Source of the DNA: UBA6623 sp965238125
Lineage (GTDB): Bacteria; Acidobacteriota; Terriglobia; Bryobacterales; UBA6623
Direction: 5' to 3'
NCBI GenBank assembly: GCA_965238125.1
Contig: OZ250179.1
Location: 4,712,001 to 4,776,000 of the forward strand
DNA: 64,000 bases
Both the position numbers and the translations under genes were made by a program. The notes under the pieces were generated by a model. It worked only from the letters and a program-made list of their open reading frames with translations. It had not been told where the DNA came from and did not search any database. Shown one piece after another: positions 27,743 through 37,649 of the stretch; position 1 is the first letter of the stretch; each line of letters starts with the position of its first letter.

Positions 27743-29909
27743 TTACTCCGGCGCTTGCGCGATGCCTTCGCGCTGTCCATCGAAGGTGTAAGTGACCCCG
27801 AAAATGCCGTCCCAGGGGTGATCGAGCGGCGCTGCGGTCGGCCCTGGGCCAACCCGGTCCGCAAGGTTTCCGATCTCTGAACGGACGCCTTCGACGTCAA
27901 GGGCGGGGTTGTCCTGCAAGATCCGCGCGGCGACACCCGCCACTAGAGGAGCTGCGAAGCTGGTTCCACGCGCCTCGAGCCAGCCGTTCGGGGCCGGCAT
28001 CTTCCTTCCGTACGTGCCGTTCTCTTCGTCGGGTCCGGGGGGATCGGTTGACGGGGATGTCGTGGAGAGCGTTCCGTAGAAGAAGCCGGTGCATCCCCCG
28101 ACAGCATCGGTGCGCTCGGCGCCCGGAGCCGAAATGTCGACTCCAACGCCGTCGGTCGTAAAGGAGGCCGCGGTGTCTGACAACACCCTCGGGACCCAAG
28201 GGAAAAAGTTACAAGCGGACAGACCGTCGGATGCGACCGTGGCGGCGACGGTAATCGTCTCGGGCCAAGCCGCCGGGAACAGCGTCGACACGTCGACGGT
28301 CGGGGTGTTTCCGGCGGAAACCACCACGACGATGCCCATGTTGTAGAGCTCGATAACGATGTCATGGTATAGCTCGGTGACCGCGCCTTCGTCGGATCCC
28401 CCGCTGCTGATGTTGACCACCTTGATGGGGGGCGTGAGCGTGGGGCCCTTGGCCTTTATCCACTCCAACCCCGCGATGACGTCACTCGTCGCGATCAGAC
28501 CGCCGGGAGTTGCGTCCACCTTGACCGCGTAAAGGGTCGCGTGAGAAGCGACGCCGAGGGTACCGTAGTTGTTGTCTAGGGCCGCGATACGCCCCGCGAC
28601 GTGGGTGCCGTGCCCCCATAGGTCGGTCGCGGAAACGCCCTCGTTCGAGCCGTTATAGGATGTTCCGTCGCTGTATACGCCGGCTACTGTCTGCACGGCC
28701 GGCACATCCGGGGCGGGGTTCAGATCTTCGTGAGCGAAGTAAATTCCTGTATCAACAACGGCGACGCCGATCCCCTGTCCGTTCGACGTGGCTGTCGGAA
28801 GACCGACGCGAATGACGCCGTATGGCGCCTGCTGGCGCCTACCGCGTTCGTTGGGAGGAGGCGGGAGAGGCGGGCCCGGCGGAGGGGCGGTCGTCACATC
28901 GCCGATATTGGAATAGGCGGAGCTCCCGTCGACGTTGGTGGCTCTCACACGATAACGATATGCCGTGGAAGCGGTCAGGCCCGTGTTCGAATAGAGCACG
29001 GTATCCGCGGCCGGCGTAGCGATCGGACTAAACGAAGTGCACTCGCCCCCCGTGCAGCGCTCGAGTTCGAAGTCGTCTTCGTTATCCGCGTTATCCACCC
29101 AGCCTACGCTTACCGATGTATCGGAGGTGGAACCGGCGGCTAGGCCGCTAGGGGCTGCCGGCGGTACACCGCCCGCGATGACAACCGTGTCGATGTTGGA
29201 CCAGTCGGACGCCGGCCCGACCGCGGCATGCGTCGCGCGGACACGATAACTGTGACTGCCGACGCCTGGGTTTGGGTCGGTGTAGGCGGTTGCGTCCGGA
29301 GCCGTCACGAAGATCTGACCGAAATCGCCGCAGCCGAGTCCGGTGCAGCGCTCGATCTCGAAGCCGCCTTCTTGTTCAGGAGCGCTGGAGTTGTCCGTCC
29401 ACGTCAGATCGACATCAGGGTCGTTCAAGACGGCGCCTAGGCCGCTCGGTGCTGCCGGCGGTACAGCTCCACCGCCTCCGACGACCACCGTGTCGGTGTT
29501 GGACCACTTAGACGACGGCCCGGCGCCGGCGTTGGTCGCACGGACGCGATAGCTGTAGCTTCCCGCGCCGGGGCCGGAGTCGGTATAGCCGGCAGAGCCG
29601 TTTCCATTCGGACCTGTCACGAAGATTTGCGCGAAATTGCTGCAACCGACACCCGGGCAGCGCTGAATTTCGAAGCCGCCTTCCTGGCCGGTGCCGCTCG
29701 AGTTGTCGGTCCAGGTCAGATCAACGTCGGGATCATTCGCGACGGCGACCAAGTTCGTGGGTGCGCTCGGCTTCTTCGCGAACAAGCGGAGCACGCCCTC
29801 GGGACTTACGGTGACGACCGAGCGGTTGTTCCGTAAAGCGTTCAGCGCGTTCTCATTGGGAACAATGACGGTGGCGGCGTTGGCGAAGTTGAAATTGTGC
29901 CGCACGAAT
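27743..29909 (-). pseudogene. Subtilisin-like serine protease (S8), body, separated from its signal by IS1380
   Basis: From the IS end inwards the coding goes through the end of an I9-like propeptide (ANAATVIVPNENALNALRNN), three fibronectin III-type domains each with a Cys pair (FEIQRCPGVGC, FEIERCTGLGC, FELERCTGGEC) and then the catalytic domain: GVAVVDTGI (Asp), GHGTHVAGRIA (His), ARGTSFAAPLVAG (Ser). The FnIII modules lie before the protease domain. The N-terminal signal and most of the propeptide lie beyond IS1380 copy 3 at 31576-31861. Removing the IS and one copy of the 5-base duplication restores GAFVRHNFNF, so the gene was whole before insertion. Confidence 0.9.
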
Positions 29910-31575
29910 CCAGGATTTCCATTTTGGCCCTGGCACGGTCACAGGATACACCCCCGCTGCGCCGAATACCACGTCTTTTCGCGCTGAACCCTGCACATCA
30001 CCTCCGCCGGTAGGCGCCAGGGCTCGTCCGTCCGCTCACAGACGTTGATTGAGCGGACTGAACGGCGCTCCGGCCGACACTGCTCCCTGCGAAACCTTTT
30101 TGGAGCCAAAAACTGTTGATCCTCGCCCGGGCAACGCTACCCACCCGGCACAGGCAGCGCCCAGATCCTATGCAGCATGTCGCCGAACAGCCGCCGGTTC
30201 AGATGTCCTTCGGCCAACAGCAGCCAATAGTACCGCGCATGCTTGACCAGCCTACCGCCCGTCTTCATCAGCCGCTGTTGCAAGCTCGTCAGCGACCAGC
30301 TCTTGATCCGTTGCGGCAGCCCGAGCCTCCGCCATAGGTTCCCCAGGTTATAGGCCAGCACGCTGAGTTGCAGTCGCACTTCGTTGGCCCGGAACCGATG
30401 GCATGACAGCCTTGTCCAATGCGTCGCTTGTTTGCCTTCCTTGATCCACTGCTCCGCCGTGCCGCGCTTGTTGTAGAACCGCACCAGCGAGCGGCTCGGC
30501 AAGGCCATGCTCGTGACGATGAAACCGACGCGAGGAAACAACTCACCTTGGTGATGCTCGACCTTCGCAACAACCCGCCGGGACTTCGACCAGCTCGCGG
30601 CCTGATACCGAAAGCTCCTGTAGCGCACCAGGGGCTTTGCGCTCGGCCTGCCCGGCGGACGAAACAGGATATCTTCGATCTCCAACTCCAGGCTCTTGTT
30701 GGCCGGGATGCGAATCACGTAGTCCACGCCGCGCTCCTCCAACGTCTCGTAAATATCCGGCTTGGCGAAGGCGGCATCGGCCCGGAACGTCACCTGTTTG
30801 CCCTCCGCCTGTTGGCGTTCGATTTCCGGCAGCAGCAGCTCGTCCCAGTCCTCGGCGCTGGACACGTTGCCCGGTCGCAACTTTGCCGCCAAGCAATCGC
30901 CGTGCTGGTTGAACAGCAACAGTGGGTGGTAGCAGACCGACTCGAAGTGGCCGTTGTAGGCGCTGCCTTCCTGCCGGCCGTGGACGGGGCTCTCGGTAGA
31001 GTCCATGTCCAGCACGACGCACGCGGAGTCATCACCGGCCTCGGCTTGCGCGATCAACTCGCGGTTCACCGCCATCAGCCCGATCAGATTCTCGTCGCCG
31101 GCGAGCATGGCGGTCTCGAAGCTCTGCAGCCGGGAGGTCAGCGCCGCGCCGCGATCCCAGTTCTTCTTCGAGCCAATCAGCCGAAAGGTTGGATCGGCGG
31201 AGACACGAACGGCGTCGTTGAGATCCTCGTAGCCCGCCAAGCGGGAGTAGACCGACTGTCGCAGCAGATCGACGAACGGGAACTTCTTGTTCGAGCCTTG
31301 CCGCGAATCCGTCAGATGCTCGTCTATCAGCTTGCCTAGTCCGAGTCGTTCGTCCAGTTCGCGAATGAGAATCAGCCCGCCATCCGAGGTGACTCGCGAT
31401 CCTTGGAAATCGACCTTGAGAAATCCATTGAAGGTGAGCTGAAACGGTTTGTTTTCTTTTTCACCCATTGGGTGTTGATCTCCTCAGCGCCTTGAGTGCT
31501 TTCAAGCCCGCATAAATAAAGGCGTCCGAGTCCACCCGATGGTTAGCAGAACCGAAACTAAAGTGGAAATCCGGG
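29910..31575 (-). mobile_element. IS1380-family element (copy 3)
   Basis: 1666 bp, with CCAGGATTTCCATTTT at the left and the inverse of CCCGGATTTCCACTTT at the right. A perfect 5-bp target duplication CGAAT is at 29905-29909 and 31576-31580. It is nearly identical to copy 1 outside the nested ISKra4, with only isolated base changes (for example at 30685). It splits the subtilisin gene in its propeptide region. Confidence 0.96.
30137..31468 (-). CDS. IS1380-family transposase (copy 3)
   Basis: 443 residues, with a sequence matching copy 1 throughout in my reading; the start MGEKENKPFQ, DDE-core segments (VVLDMDSTESP, FRADAAFAKP, GTAEQWIKEGK) and stop are identical. No frame damage, so it is presumably a functional enzyme able to move all full-length copies in the genome. 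Confidence 0.95.
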   Translation of the reverse strand: MGEKENKPFQLTFNGFLKVDFQGSRVTSDGGLILIRELDERLGLGKLIDEHLTDSRQGSNKKFPFVDLLRQSVYSRLAGYEDLNDAVRVSADPTFRLIGSKKNWDRGAALTSRLQSFETAMLAGDENLIGLMAVNRELIAQAEAGDDSACVVLDMDSTESPVHGRQEGSAYNGHFESVCYHPLLLFNQHGDCLAAKLRPGNVSSAEDWDELLLPEIERQQAEGKQVTFRADAAFAKPDIYETLEERGVDYVIRIPANKSLELEIEDILFRPPGRPSAKPLVRYRSFRYQAASWSKSRRVVAKVEHHQGELFPRVGFIVTSMALPSRSLVRFYNKRGTAEQWIKEGKQATHWTRLSCHRFRANEVRLQLSVLAYNLGNLWRRLGLPQRIKSWSLTSLQQRLMKTGGRLVKHARYYWLLLAEGHLNRRLFGDMLHRIWALPVPGG

Positions 31576-31861
31576 CGAATGCGCCGACTTGAGCTGCAAT
31601 CTCGGCTCGCCGGGAATGGCCGGTTCCGGGCGAAAAGGTGATGACATAGCGGTTGGCAAACGGGTTTCCGTTGTTCCCGCTCGAGGGGGGCTCCGCCGGT
31701 TGCTGTTCCAAATCCACCGCGTCTTGCGCCATGGCCGCGGGATACGCGAACAGCAGCGCGCCGACAACCAAAACGGCGTTAGCGGTGGTTGCGCGCGCCC
31801 GAACCTTGAGACAGCGTTTCGAATTGATTTTGAAGACACCCGACCAACTTTTGTTTGCCAT
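31576..31861 (-). pseudogene. Subtilisin-like protease, signal peptide and propeptide part
   Basis: MANKSWSGVFKINSKR is followed by a signal peptide (TTANAVLVVGALLFAYPAAMA), then ANRYVITFSPGTGHSRRAEI, the beginning of an inhibitor-I9 propeptide. The frame is broken at the IS1380 end (31575). The ATG at 31861 is chosen because it directly precedes the signal region; upstream Met codons lack support. This fragment could still be transcribed and make a short exported peptide. Confidence 0.85.
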
Positions 31862-32347
31862 TGGCTTGGCTCCCAACGAACGGAGGGTGAAGCAGCCACA
31901 CCGGACCACAGCCGAATGACCGGCCGCTAGACCCGCCATCCCTCACCACCTTTACACTCATCGGAACATAAGTCAATAACCTGGCGGTCCCATTTCTTAG
32001 GTAGGACTTTGGTACCGTGACCATGCCGGGCGGCACCCGGGCTGTGAAAAAATGGGGACTGTACCAAGCGCCGTCCGGCACTGTCTGGATCACGTGTAAA
32101 TGCAGTAAAGGTAATATTCGTTACGCCCGGATATCCGTCCGTCAGCGACGGATGACGCAAGCCTTGCGATCCGCAAAACCCTTTCTCGCGGGCCCGGCAG
32201 CGGCATACAGCGCCTCGGGGAGGCGCTGTAAGGACGGGGGGGAAGGACGGGGGGGCGTGTCCGATGCGGATTACAGGAATTTTACAACTTGGCTAGAACG
32301 GTTTCGGCGTACGCTGCGTCCAACCCCATGAGACGCCCGAAAGAATC
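31862..32347. repeat. Intergenic region with partial repeat and strong hairpin
   Basis: No gene recognised. At about 32041-32078 there is half of the GTGAAAAAATGGGGACTGTACC repeat (copy F), orphaned from a partner end. At 32207-32229 a perfect hairpin ACAGCGCCTC-GGG-GAGGCGCTGT is followed by a G-run, not a T-run. The promoter of the protease gene should lie at the left of this stretch. Confidence 0.5.
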
Positions 32348-32614
32348 ATGAACCGTTCCGCCACAGTTTTGATTGTTCCGCTGCTGTCGTTGCTGCTGGC
32401 GGGGTTGTTCGCACCCCAGGCGGACCAAGCGGCGACACCCCCTCGGGCTGAGACCTTCGAGGCCGGCGTGGTCCATTGGCTGGTCTCGACGGCGCCCAAT
32501 TTCGGCGGCCGCGGATCCGCGCCTTGTTCCCGCACGACCGGGCATGAGACCTTTCCCGAGTTACAGGTCTTCGCACGCTTGGTCGAGACGGATCCAGCTG
32601 AAGATTCGAATTAG
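32348..32614 (+). CDS. Possible small exported protein
   Basis: An 88-residue frame, MNRSATVLIVPLLSLLLAGL with a convincing signal peptide and a likely cleavage after QADQAA. The mature part has one Cys and no family resemblance. The ATG has a weak purine-rich site (GAAAGAA). It is convergent with tadC, whose end lies about 90 bp away. Existence rests on the signal peptide only. Confidence 0.35.
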   Translation: MNRSATVLIVPLLSLLLAGLFAPQADQAATPPRAETFEAGVVHWLVSTAPNFGGRGSAPCSRTTGHETFPELQVFARLVETDPAEDSN

Positions 32615-32706
32615 GCCGGGGCTTCGAGGCCGCGCGGCACGCGGCATCAGCCCTTTTGCCCGGCGATGTCTCTTCCGACGTTCGTCGCGAGAACCCGGCC
32701 CCGTGA

Positions 32707-33618
32707 TTAGCTCCCGGTCATCATAGGAATCAATTCGAAGAAGATCTTGATCAGTATCGGTCCGACCGTCACGACGAAAAGGGACGGCAGGATACAGAAG
32801 AAGATCGGGAACACGAGCTTGATGCCCATCTTGGCGGCCTTTTCCTCCGCGCGTTGGCGCGCGGTGGTGCGCATAAATTCCGAGTGCGTCCGCAGGGCTT
32901 CGGCGATGCTCGTTCCGAAGCGATCGGCCTGCACCAAGGTCGAAATCAGCTTCTTCATATCGTCGACGCCGGTGCGCTCTCCGAGATTGCGCAGCGCCTC
33001 GCTGCGACGTTTGCCGTGCCGCATCTCGAGGTTCGTGATGGCGAACTCACTGCTGATCTCGGGGTGACTCTGCCGCAGCTCTCGACTCACTTGCAGGATG
33101 CTCTGATCGAGCCCCAATCCGGATTCGACACAGACCACCATCAGGTCGAGCGCGTTGGGCAATGCTCGCTCGATGCGCCGTTTGCGGCGCTTCACCATTC
33201 TCAAGACAAACTCGTTCGGCCCCAGAAAACCCAACCCGGCCGAGAGCACCGTCAAACCGATGCGGTTCTCGGTGGTCACTCCGAAATGCGTCAACGTGAT
33301 CCAGCTCACAGCGGGCAGAGCCAACGTCAGCACGACCTTGACTCCATAGAGGATCTTCAGGGCCCCGTCCGAACGATAGCCGGCGTTATAGAGGCGTTGC
33401 TGCGAGGTCGTTAGGTCCGCCGGCGAGGCCGGAATCAAGTTGCCGACCTTGGCTAGGATTTGCTGGAAGGCCAAGCTGGGGTGCACCGGCGCGGCCTCGC
33501 CGCCGCCCTCCTTCAGACGGTCGAGCATAGTCTTCGGGTTGACCCAGAATTTCATCCCGAACAGATAAAGGAAACACGTCACCATGACGAACAGAGCGAT
33601 GGACATGAGTAAGACCAT
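32707..33618 (-). CDS. tadC: Tad pilus inner-membrane protein TadC (GspF-type)
   Basis: Inner-membrane platform component of a Tad/Flp pilus or type IVc secretion machine. The GspF/TadC domain is seen around ALPNALDLMVVCVESGLGLDQSI and RTGVDDMKKLISTLVQADRFGTSIAEALR, with membrane helices at both ends (start MVLLMSIALFVMVTCFLYLF; end VFPIFFCILPSLFVVTVGP). The start ATG 33618 has a perfect AGGAGG seven bases upstream, overruling an in-frame start at 33705. It follows tadB by 8 bp. Other tad genes are not in the window. Confidence 0.9.
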   Translation of the reverse strand: MVLLMSIALFVMVTCFLYLFGMKFWVNPKTMLDRLKEGGGEAAPVHPSLAFQQILAKVGNLIPASPADLTTSQQRLYNAGYRSDGALKILYGVKVVLTLALPAVSWITLTHFGVTTENRIGLTVLSAGLGFLGPNEFVLRMVKRRKRRIERALPNALDLMVVCVESGLGLDQSILQVSRELRQSHPEISSEFAITNLEMRHGKRRSEALRNLGERTGVDDMKKLISTLVQADRFGTSIAEALRTHSEFMRTTARQRAEEKAAKMGIKLVFPIFFCILPSLFVVTVGPILIKIFFELIPMMTGS

Positions 33619-33626
33619 GATTCCTC

Positions 33627-34426
33627 CTAGACCTCGATTTTCACGATTTGGCGCATGATCAGATAGCCGAGTGCTTGCAGACCGACCGCCAACCCGGCCA
33701 TCCATTGGCCCATTTCGTTATCGATGAAAAACTGCATGTGTTCGCGGTGGACGAACCACATCAGCACGCCGACCGCGCCGGGAATCGCCGTCAGAACCAT
33801 GCTCGAAAGCTTGCCGTGCGCGCTGATCGTTCGGATCTGACCGCGCAACTTAAAGCGCTCGCGGATCAAACCGGCCAGCTTGTCAAGAATCTCCGCCAAG
33901 TTGCCGCCCGTTCGCTTTTGCAACAGAACGGCGGCTATGAAGAATTGCACGTCTATCAACGGCATCCGCGCCCCCAATCTTTCGAGAGCCGTCTGCATGG
34001 CCAGGCCGAGGTTCTGCTCCTCGAATGTTCGTCGAAACTCAGCCGCCAGCGGATCGGCGAACTCCTGATGGACCATGTCGAGCGAAACCGAGAAGGCGTG
34101 CCCCGAACGCATGGCGCGGGCGATGAACTGCAACGAATCGGGGAACTGTGCCTCAAAGGCCTCGATGCGCTTCGTCCGTACCCGCCGAATGTATAGAAAC
34201 GGCGCTACGCCGGTCACCCCGGCCGCCGCCGCCGCCGGAATCAAGCCAAGCTGGGTCATATACCAGACGGCGTTGAACGCCGCTAAGGCCCCAAGCAACG
34301 CGCCAACGCAGACTTGCCCGGGCACCCAAGACAACCCGGCTTGCTCGATCAACGAGCGCAGTTGCCGGTCAATATTGAACTTCTCGAGGATGCGGTGCAG
34401 CAAATGCCGCATGGCCCCCTCGTCGG
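33627..34426 (-). pseudogene. tadB: Tad pilus protein TadB, N-terminus removed by an IS1380 end
   Basis: Partner of TadC. The GspF-type domain is intact (SLQFIARAMRSGHAFSVSLDMV, KRTGGNLAEILDKLAGLIRERF) and there are C-terminal membrane helices. The reading frame runs straight into the IS1380 fragment at 34427, so the first ~70-80 residues with the first helices expected in TadB are missing. An internal ATG at 34412 (MRHLLHRILEKF) could give a shortened product, but without the N-terminal membrane segments normal assembly is doubtful. Coupled to tadC. Confidence 0.8.
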
Positions 34427-34679
34427 GGGCGCTGCCTGTGCCGGGTGGGTAGCGTTGCCCGGGCGAGGATCAACAGTTTTTGGCTCCAAAAAGGTTTCGC
34501 AGGGAGTAGTGTCGGCCGGAGCGCCGTTCAGTCCGCTCAATCAACGTCTGTGAGCGGACGGACGAGCCCTGGCGCCTACCGGCGGAGGTGATGTGCAGGG
34601 TTCAGCGCGAAAAGACGTGGTATTCGGCGCAGCGGGGGTGTATCCTGTGACCGTGCCAGGGCCAAAATGGAAATCCTGG
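34427..34679 (+). mobile_element. IS1380 3'-end fragment (copy 4, solo)
   Basis: Matches the last 253 bases of copy 2, from GGGCGCTGCCTGTGCCGGGT (end of the transposase gene) to the terminal ATGGAAATCCTGG. The rest of the element is absent. The flanks belong to two unrelated genes cut in mid-frame, tadB on the left and a TPR gene on the right, so this is the scar of an IS-adjacent deletion or recombination. Confidence 0.92.
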
Positions 34680-35050
34680 ATCATGGGCTGCCCGGCAACG
34701 AGGCCAAAGCGCAAGCCGCGTTCCGGCGCGCCATCGAGCTTGGCCGCCGGAAACTGTTGATCACCCCCAATGACGATCTGACGGGCAGTTTATTGGTCGA
34801 ATATCAAGCCAAGATGGGCGACGCCAAGGCGGCCTTAGCCGAACTCGAGCACTTGCCCCCGTCGAATAAGATCACCCACTTGGCCCGCGTCCACATCGCC
34901 ACGGCGTACGAAGTGATGGGAATGCGCCGGCAGGCTGTCGAACAAATGCGCCTCGCTCTCGGTGAGGGCTACTCCCTCGACAAGATCCGCCGCGATCCCT
35001 ACCTGGCCGGACTTTGGGCAGACCCTTCTTTCCAACAAGGCTTGCGCTGA
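34680..35050 (+). pseudogene. 3' remnant of a TPR-type (kinase-associated) gene
   Basis: The frame enters from the IS1380 end as LDHGLPGNEAKAQAAFRRAI and contains helical TPR-like pairs (GSLLVEYQAKMGDAKAALAEL, IATAYEVMGMRRQAVEQMRLAL), ending RRDPYLAGLWADPSFQQGLR. That ending is the usual C-terminus of large acidobacterial Ser/Thr kinase-TPR proteins. The N-terminal kinase or sensor part is missing, removed together with the 5' part of tadB. Confidence 0.7.
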
Positions 35051-35319
35051 CCGCCCCCGCGAGCTGCCTCAGCCGCCAGGCGCCGGGCCCCTGTCTGAGA
35101 GCAACTCCGTCCCCAAATCCGGCCCGTTTGCCTTACACTGAAGGGTCGCGATCGCGCTTCCGGCCACGCCGCCGCTCGCCATTCCGCCTGTCATTTCCGG
35201 TTTTCGCATTTCCGGTTCCCGATGGACACCCGACCCGGCGGTCACGTTCGACCGTGCCCCCGTGAGAAGCAGCGAATCGAAGCAGATCGAAGAAGACGAA
35301 AAGGAGAACTCATCCCACC

Positions 35320-36333
35320 ATGGCAGTCAAAGTTGGCATCAACGGATTCGGGCGCATCGGACGCAATGTCTTCCGCGCCTCCATGGACAATCCCGACATC
35401 GAAATTGTCGGCATCAACGACATCACCGATACGAAGACCCTCGCGCACCTGCTCAAGCACGATTCGGTGATGGGCAATTTGAGCGTGGATGTGACCGCGG
35501 GCGACAACTGCATCGACGTCGCCGGTCGCTCGTTGAAAGTCTTCGCCGAACGCGACCCAGGGCGGATCGCATGGGGTTCCATTGGCGCGCAAATCGTCAT
35601 TGAATCGACCGGCTTGTTCACCAAATCCGAGGACGCCTCGAAACACCTCGGCGACAGCGTCAAGAAGGTCATCATCTCGGCGCCGGCGAAGGGCGAGGAC
35701 TTGACCGTGGTTCTCGGCGTCAACGACGACCAGTACGACCCGTCGGCGCATACCGTGGTCTCGAATGCCTCCTGCACGACGAACTGTCTTGCGCCGGTCA
35801 CCAAGGTGTTGCACGACAAGTTCGGAATCAGCAAGGCAACGATGACCACCATCCACAGCTATACCAACGACCAGCGCACACTGGACCTACCGCATAGCGA
35901 TCTTCGGAGGGCTCGCGCCGCGGCGCTGAACATGATTCCGACCAGCACCGGCGCCGCCAAGGCCATCGGCCTGGTCATGCCCGATCTCAAGGGCAAATGC
36001 GACGGTTTCTCGATCCGAGTGCCGACGCCGAACGTCTCGGTGGTCGACCTCGTGGCCGTGCTCGACAAGCCCGCCACCGCCGAGGAAGTCAACGCCAGTC
36101 TGAAGGCAGCCTCCGAGAGCGGTCCGCTGCAGGGCATTCTCGGGTATACCGAGGAGCCGCTGGTCTCGAGCGACTTCCTGCGCGACCCGCGGTCGTCAAT
36201 TGTCGACGCCACGATGACCCGTGTCCTCGACGGCGACCTGGTGAAGGTGCTCGCTTGGTATGACAACGAGTGGGGCTACTCGAATCGGGTCGTCGATCTG
36301 GCGTTGCTGATGGCCGAGAAAGGCCTAAACTAA
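35320..36333 (+). CDS. gapA: Type I glyceraldehyde-3-phosphate dehydrogenase
   Basis: Glycolytic oxidation and phosphorylation of glyceraldehyde-3-phosphate with NAD. The Rossmann start GINGFGRIGRNVFRA, the nucleophile motif SNASCTTNCLAP (about residues 148-159), and SYTNDQRTLDLPHSDLRRAR are all present, as is WYDNEWGYSNRVVDL near the C-terminus. 337 residues. ATG 35320 follows AAAAGGAG. pgk starts 13 bp after the stop, so the two form a glycolytic operon. The upstream ~270 bp hold no gene. Confidence 0.98.
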   Translation: MAVKVGINGFGRIGRNVFRASMDNPDIEIVGINDITDTKTLAHLLKHDSVMGNLSVDVTAGDNCIDVAGRSLKVFAERDPGRIAWGSIGAQIVIESTGLFTKSEDASKHLGDSVKKVIISAPAKGEDLTVVLGVNDDQYDPSAHTVVSNASCTTNCLAPVTKVLHDKFGISKATMTTIHSYTNDQRTLDLPHSDLRRARAAALNMIPTSTGAAKAIGLVMPDLKGKCDGFSIRVPTPNVSVVDLVAVLDKPATAEEVNASLKAASESGPLQGILGYTEEPLVSSDFLRDPRSSIVDATMTRVLDGDLVKVLAWYDNEWGYSNRVVDLALLMAEKGLN

Positions 36334-36346
36334 CGCGCCGGCGGCG

Positions 36347-37534
36347 ATGTCTTACCAATCCATCCGCGACCTTGACCTGGCCGGCAAGCGGATTTTCATT
36401 CGCGTTGATTTCAATGTTCCTTTGGATGAGAGCGGTACGGAAATCACCAGCGACACCCGCATCCGCGCCGCCCTGCCGACGATCGAGCTCGCCCTCGAGA
36501 AGGGCGCGTCGGTCATCGCGGCGTCTCATCTGGGGCGCCCCAAGGGGAAGCCCAACCCCAAGATGCGGATGGACCCGGTCGCGCGCCGTCTCGGCGAACT
36601 GCTCGGCCGAGACGTAAAAAAGGCCGCTGACTGTATCGGGGACAACGTAGAGCGCCTCGCTGCCGGTCTGTCGCCGGGGGACATTCTCTTACTTGAGAAC
36701 CTGCGCTTCCACAGCGCCGAGGAAGCAAACGACCCTGACTTCGCGGCGCGCTTGGCATCGTTGTGCGACGTCTACGTCAACGACGCTTTCGGCGCGGCGC
36801 ATCGAGCCCACGCTTCCACGGAAGGCATGGCTCGGCTGGTCCCCGAACGCGTGGCGGGCCTTCTAATGGAACACGAACTGAAATACCTGGCGATGGCGGT
36901 GTCCGCCCCGGAGCGGCCCTATGTAGCGATCGTCGGAGGCGCCAAAATTTCCGGCAAGATCGATGTGCTCGAAAGCTTTCTGGAGCGTGCCGACAAGGTC
37001 TTGATCGGCGGCGCGATGACTTATACGTTCCTCCTTGCCCAGGGGATCGAGGTCGGCTCGTCGCTCGTCGAAGAGGACAAGCTCGAAGTAGCTCGAACCA
37101 CGGCGGCCGGCGCCGGGGACAAGTTGCTGTTGCCTCGTGACCACGTCATAGCGGCCGATCTCAGCGCGGAAGCCGAAACGAGAGTGGTCGACGGCGGCAC
37201 GGAGCCCATCCCTCCGGGCATGAAGGGGGTCGACATTGGTCCGGCGACCGTGGACCTCTACGGGGCGGCCATCGCGGAAGCGAAATTCATCGTGTGGAAC
37301 GGACCGATGGGGGTATTCGAAATTGAGCGCTTCGCGCACGGCACCCTAGAGGTCGCGCGGGCGGTCGCGGCCTCGGACGCGGTGAGCATCATCGGCGGTG
37401 GAGATTCGGAAAAGGCGGTTCGCGCGGCGGGAGTCGGAGACGGCATTACCCACATCTCGACCGGCGGCGGCGCGTCCCTGGAATTTCTAGCCGGCCGCAA
37501 ACTCCCCGGCGTCGAAGCCCTAGGCGACCTCTAA
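36347..37534 (+). CDS. pgk: Phosphoglycerate kinase
   Basis: Transfers phosphate from 1,3-bisphosphoglycerate to ADP. The N-terminal signature RIFIRVDFNVPLDESG, substrate-loop ASHLGRPKGKP, LLENLRFHSAEEANDP, hinge IVGGAKISGKIDVLESF and C-terminal nucleotide site IVWNGPMGVFE with IIGGGDSEKAVRAAG are complete. 395 residues, normal length, ATG start. Second gene of gapA-pgk; no tpiA follows, as often is the case. Confidence 0.98.
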   Translation: MSYQSIRDLDLAGKRIFIRVDFNVPLDESGTEITSDTRIRAALPTIELALEKGASVIAASHLGRPKGKPNPKMRMDPVARRLGELLGRDVKKAADCIGDNVERLAAGLSPGDILLLENLRFHSAEEANDPDFAARLASLCDVYVNDAFGAAHRAHASTEGMARLVPERVAGLLMEHELKYLAMAVSAPERPYVAIVGGAKISGKIDVLESFLERADKVLIGGAMTYTFLLAQGIEVGSSLVEEDKLEVARTTAAGAGDKLLLPRDHVIAADLSAEAETRVVDGGTEPIPPGMKGVDIGPATVDLYGAAIAEAKFIVWNGPMGVFEIERFAHGTLEVARAVAASDAVSIIGGGDSEKAVRAAGVGDGITHISTGGGASLEFLAGRKLPGVEALGDL

Positions 37535-37640
37535 GCCGTTGCGCAGCTCGCAGCGAAACTCTCGATAGCGCATGCGTTTGGCGTTGCGCTCGAAGCAGTC
37601 CACCTCCGGCACCAGTTGATGCGCCAGGCCGGCGAAGGGC
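37535..37640 (-). pseudogene. Short remnant of an ISKra4-type transposase
   Basis: The minus strand reads GLAHQLVPEVDCFERNAKRM then RYREFRCELRNGL, clearly related to the ISKra4 transposase segment LLANEADYFERNAERMRYPEFRRQG encoded near 3510-3590. Only about 35 codons are left, right behind the pgk stop. It marks an older ISKra4 insertion separate from the nested copy at 1960. Confidence 0.6.
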
Positions 37641-37649
37641 GCAACACCC

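Noticed and set aside
35051..35319. A sigma-70 promoter or riboswitch before gapA
   Set aside because: No convincing -35/-10 pair or conserved aptamer fold could be recognised by eye; only the ribosome site is clear.
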